A DNA stretch of 9,960 nt from positions 1 through 9,960 of the forward strand of contig JAYNHH010000048.1 of the NCBI GenBank assembly GCA_038107835.1, in the 5' to 3' direction. The number at the start of each line of letters is the position of its first letter. Position 1 is the stretch's first letter. Both the position numbers and the translations under genes were made by a program. Source of the stretch: MED-G116 sp038107835. GTDB taxonomy: Bacteria > Pseudomonadota > Alphaproteobacteria > Puniceispirillales > Puniceispirillaceae. The notes beneath the pieces are model-generated. The model saw nothing but the letters and a program-made list of their open reading frames with translations, made no database searches and was not told the origin of the DNA. Positions 5,375-9,960 of the stretch are shown piece after piece.

Positions 5375-6532
5375 ATGTTCAACCCTGCGATTGCCACCCT
5401 GACCGCTCCCCCTGTCTCTGTCGTTCAGGATTGGCGTGCCTCCTACAACGGCGACAGGGGGGCGTTGATCGACATGAGTCAGGCTGTTCCGGGTTACGCG
5501 GCCCATCCCGATATGCTGGCAGCGCTGGCCGAGGCGGCTGCAACGCCCGACGCGGCGCGCTATGGTCGTGTTGAGGGCGATGACGGGCTGCGCACCGCCT
5601 ATGCGGCACATCTGAACGAGATTTATGACAGCGCAGTCGAGATGGGCGAGACCCATATCACCTCTGGCTGCAATCAGGCATTTGTCGCCGCAGCGCTGGC
5701 GGTGGCTGGCCGTGGTGATGAAATCCTGATGACACGCCCCTGCTATTTCAACCATGAGTCTGCGCTTGGCATGCTCGGAGTCGATATTGCCTATGTCGAC
5801 TGCCATACGGAAAATGGCATGCGTCCACTGGTGGCGGATATTGATGCCGCCATCGGCCCCAAGACACGGGCGCTTGCCATCGTCTCGCCAAACAATCCCT
5901 GTGGCACAATCTATCCGGCCGATCTGCTGGACGGGATTTTCAACCTGTGCCGCCAGCGGGGCATCTGGCTCATTCTGGACGAAACCTATCGTGACTTTCT
6001 GCCTTTGAACACGGGCCAGCCGCACCGGCTGCTGGGCCATGATGGCTGGCAGGATACGCTGATCCAGCTCTATAGTTTTTCCAAATCCTACTGCATGCCC
6101 GGCCACCGGCTTGGCGCGGTGACCGGCGGGACGGCTTTGATTGCCGAACTGGCCAAAATCATCGACAACATTCAGATCTGCGCGCCGCGCGCACCGCAAA
6201 TCGCCGTTACGCCAATGCTGCCTCAGCTTGCCGACTGGCGGCAGGAAAACCGCGAGCGCATCGCCGCACGCTCGGACCTGTTTGCCAAGATCATTGCCGG
6301 CATGGACGGATGGACCCTGCTCAGCACGGGAGCCTATTTCGGCTATGTGAAACATCCCTTTGCCGGCACCGCCTCGATCGAGGTGGCGCAGGAAATGGCC
6401 CGAAAGATTGGTGTTCTGACCATTCCGGGAACATTCTTTGGTGATGGACAGGAGGATTACCTCAGATTTGCCTTCGCCAATGCGGGCCGGAATGTCATCG
6501 CTGAACTGCCCGGCCGGCTGGCGGAGCTATAG
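5375..6532 (+). CDS. PLP-dependent class I/II aminotransferase
   Basis: 385 residues, normal for a fold-type I aminotransferase, probably a cytoplasmic homodimer moving an amino group between an amino acid and a 2-oxo acid. Landmarks in order: RYGRVEGDDGLR (62-73), SGCNQAF (97-103), SPNNPCGTIY (171-180) with the cofactor-contacting Asn, and LDETYRDF (201-208) with Asp202 to the pyridine nitrogen and Tyr205. Then come YSFSKSYCMPGHRLG (233-247), whose Lys237 forms the Schiff base, and DYLRFAFAN (361-369), whose Arg364 should bind the substrate carboxylate. The ATG at 5375 (AAGAG about 9 bases upstream) is used; longer forms from 5189 overlap the divergent gene and lack a ribosome site. Substrate cannot be read from the sequence. 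Pairing with an IYD-like enzyme makes an aromatic amino acid a reasonable hypothesis. Confidence 0.9.
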   Translation: MFNPAIATLTAPPVSVVQDWRASYNGDRGALIDMSQAVPGYAAHPDMLAALAEAAATPDAARYGRVEGDDGLRTAYAAHLNEIYDSAVEMGETHITSGCNQAFVAAALAVAGRGDEILMTRPCYFNHESALGMLGVDIAYVDCHTENGMRPLVADIDAAIGPKTRALAIVSPNNPCGTIYPADLLDGIFNLCRQRGIWLILDETYRDFLPLNTGQPHRLLGHDGWQDTLIQLYSFSKSYCMPGHRLGAVTGGTALIAELAKIIDNIQICAPRAPQIAVTPMLPQLADWRQENRERIAARSDLFAKIIAGMDGWTLLSTGAYFGYVKHPFAGTASIEVAQEMARKIGVLTIPGTFFGDGQEDYLRFAFANAGRNVIAELPGRLAEL

Positions 6533-6558
6533 GCAAAAACTGAAACATCAAAACCCAT

Positions 6559-6609
6559 GCGGTGGCAGATATGGTCTGTCCACCGCCAGGCATCACCCGT
6601 ACCGGGTGA
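6559..6609. terminator. Tandem hairpins between convergent genes
   Basis: Two adjacent inverted repeats fill the 85-base gap between convergent stops. The first (6559-6586) pairs GCGGTGG with CCACCGC, plus an inner CAGA/TCTG across one bulged T, around loop TATGG: 11 pairs. The second (6593-6609) pairs TCACCCG with CGGGTGA around TAC. Leaving the first hairpin on the minus strand, a T-rich stretch follows (TTTTGATGTTTCAGTTTTT), so termination of the YciI-like gene is best supported. On the plus strand no T-run is seen. Confidence 0.55.
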
Positions 6610-6617
6610 CAATGAGC

Positions 6618-6932
6618 CTACATATCAACTTCATGAATTTCCGCCACCTCGATAGTGCCGCTTGACAGGATGGGGCAGGTCTTCGCCATGGCAATTGCCG
6701 CGTCAATGCTGTCCGCCCTTACCACGGTGTAGCCGGAAACAGGATTGGTGCCTCCATCATCTGCGACCCCATCGGCGCTTACTGTCCTTGACATGCCGAC
6801 CGGATTGCCGGGATCAACCACCGACGCGCCGATATCATCAAACCAGCTCTTCCAGCGATCCATTTCGGCCTGCATGTCTTCGGGTGCCTCCGGGGGTTTG
6901 CCGCCGTGATAGGCAAATAGAAAATCGGGCAT
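6618..6932 (-). CDS. YciI-like (DGPF domain) protein
   Basis: 104 residues, a single ferredoxin-like YciI/DGPF domain and the usual length for the family. Recognisable blocks are FLFAYHGGKPPEAPEDM (4-20), with the conserved His9; GASVVDPGNPVGMSRTVSADG, which is the family core; NPVSGYTVVRADSIDAAIAM; and a closing GTIEVAEIHEV. Family members are small cytoplasmic proteins of mostly unknown activity, often wrongly labelled PhnB or transcription-related. GGAGGAG stands about 8 bases before the ATG. The gene follows the SRPBCC gene after 41 bases on the same strand, so the two very likely share a transcript. YciI-like and AHSA1/SRPBCC genes commonly occur side by side, sometimes with ECF sigma genes, though none is seen here. 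Confidence 0.88.
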   Translation of the reverse strand: MPDFLFAYHGGKPPEAPEDMQAEMDRWKSWFDDIGASVVDPGNPVGMSRTVSADGVADDGGTNPVSGYTVVRADSIDAAIAMAKTCPILSSGTIEVAEIHEVDM

Positions 6933-6973
6933 AAGAATGTCTCCTCCAAAAAGTTTGAAATTGTTGCTACCGC

Positions 6974-7408
6974 TCAGATCAGCGCGTCAATCCGGGCCAG
7001 TGACGAGGTCCAGCCCTCACGATGCAAAGCAAGTGACTCGTTTGTTGGTAGACCGATCTGAGTCATCGTCAAAAGGCATGCGTCATCTTCATCCGGCACA
7101 ATCTGAAACAGCAAATGGCTTTCATGGCCACGCTCGCCTGTGGTCTGATCATGCCACCCCCAAGTCAGGCTGACCCTGTCAGGCGGTTCGGTCGTCAGCA
7201 CTGTCCCGCTGACCTGATGGAGGCTTCCATCCCCATTGACCATGACCGACATCCAAGGTCCACACCGGGTAAAATCAAGATCATTGTCGCCAATATGGAC
7301 ACCTTCCGGCCCCCACCATTGCAACAGATGCGGCTTTTCAGTGATCAGGGAGAACAGAAAGCCCTCATCAACCGCAAAACGCCGCGCCAGAACAAGGTCC
7401 TGTGTCAT
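6974..7408 (-). CDS. SRPBCC / AHSA1-type START-fold protein
   Basis: 144 residues with the activator-of-Hsp90-ATPase-like (AHSA1) pattern of the SRPBCC superfamily. VLARRFAVDEGFLFSLIT (6-23) is followed by LLQWWGP (28-34), a two-tryptophan signature. Then come the strands SLHQVSGTVLTTEPPDRVSL (62-81) with LTWGW, and a C-terminal helix (HREGWTSSLARIDALI). These domains form a hydrophobic cavity for small ligands; most bacterial members are uncharacterised. The ATG at 7408 is preferred: GGAAGG lies about 9 bases before it and the protein begins where the family does. The longer frame to 7432 would need a TTG start with no ribosome site. First gene of a two-gene minus-strand unit with the YciI-like gene. 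Ligand unknown. Confidence 0.87.
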   Translation of the reverse strand: MTQDLVLARRFAVDEGFLFSLITEKPHLLQWWGPEGVHIGDNDLDFTRCGPWMSVMVNGDGSLHQVSGTVLTTEPPDRVSLTWGWHDQTTGERGHESHLLFQIVPDEDDACLLTMTQIGLPTNESLALHREGWTSSLARIDALI

Positions 7409-7649
7409 CACCCCTGCCCTTCCTGCATTCAAAATTCAGTTTTTGCACTCCATCTGCGAAAATCAACAACGCCAAGCATTATGCAAGCGGCAGACAGCAT
7501 CTGTCGAATAACAATGGCGTGAGGTGGATGGCACCCATCTGGGCAAACTGTCCAGCCTGATCGATGCTGGTCAAGCCACCACCAAACGGATACAACAGGC
7601 AGCTAGGCGCTGGCAGCGCCCACCCTAGATCGGACAGAGGCCACAGATA
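7409..7649. other. Divergent intergenic region with hairpin and possible gene remnant
   Basis: The region separates the SRPBCC unit from the TauE/SafE gene and must hold both promoters; no convincing -35/-10 pair was found. A perfect 6-bp hairpin (GGCGCT, loop GGC, AGCGCC) lies at 7606-7620. Just before it, 7512-7628 reads as an open stretch ending in TAG. It contains VDGTHLGKLSSLIDAG, loosely like the C-terminus of medium-chain quinone/alcohol dehydrogenases. That may be a decayed gene end, but the match is weak. Confidence 0.3.
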
Positions 7650-8531
7650 TTGGACTACGCTGAATTTTACTCTCCTGATCTGCTGCTGATGATGGCGGCG
7701 GCCTTGTTGCTCACCGGAATTTTTGCCGGGCTTCTGGCGGGGCTGCTTGGTGTGGGCGGCGGCATCGTCATCGTGCCAGTACTGTTCATCCTGTTCAGCT
7801 ATATGAAGGTACCAGCAGATTTCATCATGCATATGGCGGTGGCAACGTCATTGATGACGATCATCCCGATATCGCTGTTGTCCGCCAGATCACATCATCG
7901 CCGCGGCGCTGTCGATCTTGTCATTCTCCGAGAATGGGGGCCGTTCATTCTTGCTGGTGCGGCGCTTGGTGGCGGCCTTTCGGGCTATCTGGACTCGCGC
8001 TATCTGCAACTGCTGTTCAGCGTGATCGCTCTTTATGTCGCCGTCACGATGATCCGGGGTCAGGCGCGGCAAAAACCACCAACCTCATCCACCACCAGCA
8101 CGGCAGACAGGCCGCATCCGCTGACCCCGGCCGGTCGGGGCAGCACAGGTGGGCTGATCAGTTCTGCCATCGGCCTTGCCTCAGCCCTGATGGGCATTGG
8201 CGGCGGCACCATCGCCGTTCCAGTTCTCAGCTTTCTGTCGCTGCCAATGCACCGGTCTGTCGGTACGGCTGCGGCCTTCGGCATTCTGATCGCCGTCCCG
8301 GGAGCCATCGGCTTCTGGTGGGCCGGCACCAGCGTTGATATGCGCCCGCCCTATTCACTCGGCTTTATCAGCGTTCCGGCAGCGGTGATTATTTTTTCAA
8401 CAAGTCTGTTCACCGTGCCGCTTGGCAGCCGCATCGCCCACCGATTGAACGCGGCGTTGCTCCGCCGTGTATTTGGTTGTTTTCTGCTTCTCAGCGCGCT
8501 GAACATTCTGCGCGGGGTGTTTGGGCTATGA
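7650..8531 (+). CDS. TauE/SafE family membrane transporter
   Basis: 293-residue inner-membrane protein with about eight hydrophobic segments in two homologous halves. Each half opens with the family glycine motif: GLLGVGGGIVIVPVLF (31-46) and ALMGIGGGTIAVPVLSF (179-195). Each follows it with a conserved helix: HMAVATSLM (61-69) and HRSVGTAAAF (201-210). A polar, Thr/Ser/Pro-rich loop (about 138-165) joins the halves. Characterised members export sulfite, sulfoacetate or other organic anions; the substrate here is not readable. The start is TTG at 7650, with AGAGG about 9 bases upstream. The next in-frame ATG (7689) has no ribosome site and would trim the first helix, while a stop at 7626 excludes longer forms. 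It overlaps the HAD gene by 4 bases. Confidence 0.9.
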   Translation: MDYAEFYSPDLLLMMAAALLLTGIFAGLLAGLLGVGGGIVIVPVLFILFSYMKVPADFIMHMAVATSLMTIIPISLLSARSHHRRGAVDLVILREWGPFILAGAALGGGLSGYLDSRYLQLLFSVIALYVAVTMIRGQARQKPPTSSTTSTADRPHPLTPAGRGSTGGLISSAIGLASALMGIGGGTIAVPVLSFLSLPMHRSVGTAAAFGILIAVPGAIGFWWAGTSVDMRPPYSLGFISVPAAVIIFSTSLFTVPLGSRIAHRLNAALLRRVFGCFLLLSALNILRGVFGL

Positions 8532-9232
8532 GCGGGTCACAGACACAGCGCTGGAACAACAGCCTTGCCACGCGGGCAATCATCTTTGACATGGACGGTC
8601 TGCTGCTCGACAGTGAAACCCTGTCCTATGAAACCTATGTCGAAACCGCGGATCGCTATGGGATTACCGCCGGATTTGACAGCTACAGCCGGATGATCGG
8701 GCTGAACATGATCGAGGGGGTTGACGTGTTGCGGGACATTCTGCCGGCGCGCATTGATGCCGCAATCTTCAAGGCTGAGTGGGTTGCGCAATATCGCGAA
8801 AGACTGGCAGGCACAGTACCGGTGAAGCCTGGTGTTGTCGATGTCATCAACCGGCTTGCCGCGCGCAACATACCTATGGCCGTGGCGACATCGTCACAGG
8901 GTGAAAAGGCGCGCGATGTTCTGGACCGAGCCGGTCTGGCGGCACATATGCTGGCAATCACCGGCGGCAACGAAGTCGCGCGCGGCAAACCAGCACCGGA
9001 TGTCTATCTCGCCAGCATCGAAAAGCTGGTGACAGTGGGCGGCATCACGGGCGCTGATGATTGTGTCGCATTCGAGGACTCGGAGGTGGGCGTAAGGGCT
9101 GCACTTGCTGCGGGCCTGCGCGTCATCCAGATACCCGATCTGGTGCCAGCCGCAAAACCATCATCACCACCCTTCCATCTGATCGCAGATACGCTGGCAA
9201 CCGGGATTGGGTGGCTGAAAATTGACGCATGA
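8528..9232 (+). CDS. HAD superfamily hydrolase, subfamily IA (beta-phosphoglucomutase-like)
   Basis: 234-residue cytoplasmic phosphatase or phosphomutase of the HAD class with a helical C1 cap (about 32-95). All four motifs are present. Motif I is FDMDGLLLDSE (20-30), with nucleophile D21 and acid/base D23; motif II is ATSS (120-123); motif III is K154 in RGKPAPDVY; motif IV is FEDSEVG (182-188), with E183 and D184 for Mg2+. The DMDGLL/DSE and KPAPD forms fit the beta-phosphoglucomutase / 2-deoxyglucose-6-phosphatase / pseudouridine phosphatase group, but substrate cannot be chosen among them. The ATG at 8528 overlaps the TauE/SafE stop (ATGA), implying coupled translation; a longer frame from 8477 sits inside the transporter gene and is rejected. 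Confidence 0.9.
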   Translation: MSGSQTQRWNNSLATRAIIFDMDGLLLDSETLSYETYVETADRYGITAGFDSYSRMIGLNMIEGVDVLRDILPARIDAAIFKAEWVAQYRERLAGTVPVKPGVVDVINRLAARNIPMAVATSSQGEKARDVLDRAGLAAHMLAITGGNEVARGKPAPDVYLASIEKLVTVGGITGADDCVAFEDSEVGVRAALAAGLRVIQIPDLVPAAKPSSPPFHLIADTLATGIGWLKIDA

Positions 9233-9322
9233 CTGGCTGGCTACCGCGCATGATGTAGTGGACGCGCCAGGCTGAAATGCCTATCCTTTCCAAAAGAGAA
9301 GACGTCAATCTGGAGGCTGAAC

Positions 9323-9763
9323 ATGCGCTATCTTCACACCATGGTCAGGGTGCAAAACCTTGAGGACTCGCTTGATTTCTACTGCAACAAGCTCGGGCTT
9401 GTTGAAACACGGCGCAAGGAGGTGGCGGCAGGCAGGTTCACACTAGTTTTTCTGGCAGCAGGCAAGGATGCCGACAGCGCGCGGGCAAGCGGATCACCTG
9501 AACTGGAACTGACCTATAACTGGGATACGGAAGATTATGACTATGGCCGCAATTTTGGTCACCTTGCCTACAAGGTCGACAATATCTACGAGATATGCCA
9601 ACGCCTGATGGATGCGGGGGTGACGATCAACCGGCCACCGCGCGATGGCCACATGGCCTTCGTCAAATCACCAGACAACATCTCGATCGAGTTGCTGCAG
9701 GATGGCGATGCGCTGCCGCCCGCCGAACCATGGGCGTCAATGGAAAATTCCGGCAGCTGGTAA
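9323..9763 (+). CDS. gloA: Glyoxalase I (lactoylglutathione lyase)
   Basis: 146 residues of the vicinal-oxygen-chelate fold. It isomerises the hemithioacetal of methylglyoxal and glutathione to S-lactoylglutathione in the cytoplasm. Metal ligands known from E. coli GloA (His5, Glu56, His74, Glu122) have counterparts at H5 (RYLHTM), E62 (ELELTYNWD), H80 (FGHLAYKVDNI) and E123 (SIELLQ). The length matches the short, Ni2+/Co2+-dependent class rather than the longer Zn2+ enzymes. One divergence: the family's usual PGP block before the third strand region reads GSPELELTYN here, without loss of ligands. GGAGG lies 7 bases before the ATG. A gloB-like gene starts 45 bases downstream, so the full detoxification pathway is probably one operon. 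Confidence 0.93.
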   Translation: MRYLHTMVRVQNLEDSLDFYCNKLGLVETRRKEVAAGRFTLVFLAAGKDADSARASGSPELELTYNWDTEDYDYGRNFGHLAYKVDNIYEICQRLMDAGVTINRPPRDGHMAFVKSPDNISIELLQDGDALPPAEPWASMENSGSW

Positions 9764-9808
9764 CGGCAAAGGCAAAAGCAGAAACCAGAATGGAGGGGGA
9801 GCGTGCAG

Positions 9809-9960
9809 ATGCTGGACATTCATCAATTTCCCTATGGTGACGATAATTATGGCGTGCTGCTGCATTGCCATAACAGCGGTGAGACGGCCATGGTCGATGC
9901 GGGTGACGCCGATGCCGGCGAACAGGCGCTTGCCAGAACCGGCTGGTCGCTGAGCCAGAT
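9809..9960 (+). CDS. gloB: Hydroxyacylglutathione hydrolase-like (glyoxalase II), 3' end outside window
   Basis: Only the first 50 codons are inside the window; the frame is open to the last base. The residues MLDIHQFPYGDDNYGVLLH and then ETAMVDAGDADAGEQAL are the first two beta strands of a metallo-beta-lactamase-fold glyoxalase II, with the conserved DNY near the start and the (V/I)DAGD turn. Glyoxalase II hydrolyses S-lactoylglutathione to D-lactate and regenerates glutathione. The metal motif HxHxDH would lie beyond the window, so catalytic competence cannot be checked. The ATG at 9809 has GGAG 7 bases upstream; a GTG at 9803, with GGAGG 6 bases upstream, is an equally good start. It directly follows gloA, which supports the call. 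Confidence 0.82.
   Translation, partial: MLDIHQFPYGDDNYGVLLHCHNSGETAMVDAGDADAGEQALARTGWSLSQ

Noticed and set aside
5369..6355. 328-codon open frame on the minus strand opposite the aminotransferase
   Set aside because: The plus frame has every PLP-enzyme motif in order. The antisense product shows no recognisable domain and is the typical shadow of a GC-rich coding region.
9233..9322. Short AGGC/GCCT inverted repeat ahead of gloA
   Set aside because: A four-pair stem is expected by chance and has no T-run or promoter context.
1..9960. CRISPR arrays, tRNA/rRNA genes, insertion sequences and phage genes
   Set aside because: No regularly spaced repeats, cloverleaf candidates, transposase motifs or terminal inverted repeats were seen on reading either strand.

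Overview
The window looks like a chromosomal stretch of a flagellated, moderately GC-rich Gram-negative bacterium. Alphaproteobacteria is the best guess, possibly a marine lineage. This rests on the style of the proteins (FliA, rod protein, IYD-type nitroreductase, LigK-type aldolase, gloA-gloB pair) and was not tested by any search. I see no rRNA, tRNA, CRISPR array, insertion sequence or phage gene. Genes are densely packed, with several stop/start overlaps.

Left part (1-3679), flagellar edge plus an unexplained cassette. The window opens inside a FliA-type sigma factor gene, which is translationally coupled to a 135-residue protein of unknown function. Facing it is a FlgE/F/G-type rod/hook protein gene on the minus strand. 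Divergent from that gene, behind a near-ideal sigma-54 promoter (TGGC-N8-TTGCA type, 2051-2066), lies a run of four small genes. They encode a protein with a domain resembling the nitrile hydratase alpha / NHLP leader fold, a secreted Sel1-repeat protein, a 68-residue acidic protein, and a 93-residue secreted four-cysteine protein. This cassette is the best candidate here for something undescribed, probably linked to the cell envelope or flagellum.

Middle part (3696-6532), small-molecule metabolism. Two minus-strand genes encode an RraA/LigK-type 4-hydroxy-4-carboxy-2-oxoadipate aldolase family protein and an FMN nitroreductase resembling iodotyrosine deiodinase, with that family's Glu/Tyr/Lys substrate-lid residues in register. 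A PLP-dependent class I/II aminotransferase is transcribed divergently from the nitroreductase gene. Together they suggest, without proving, handling of (halo)aromatic amino acids.

Right part (6559-9960), housekeeping and stress genes. A pair of strong hairpins separates the aminotransferase from a minus-strand AHSA1/SRPBCC plus YciI-like operon. Divergent from that operon is a TauE/SafE transporter gene overlapping a HAD hydrolase gene by 4 bases. Then comes gloA (glyoxalase I), followed by the start of a gloB-like hydroxyacylglutathione hydrolase gene that runs off the window. The last two form a methylglyoxal detoxification operon.
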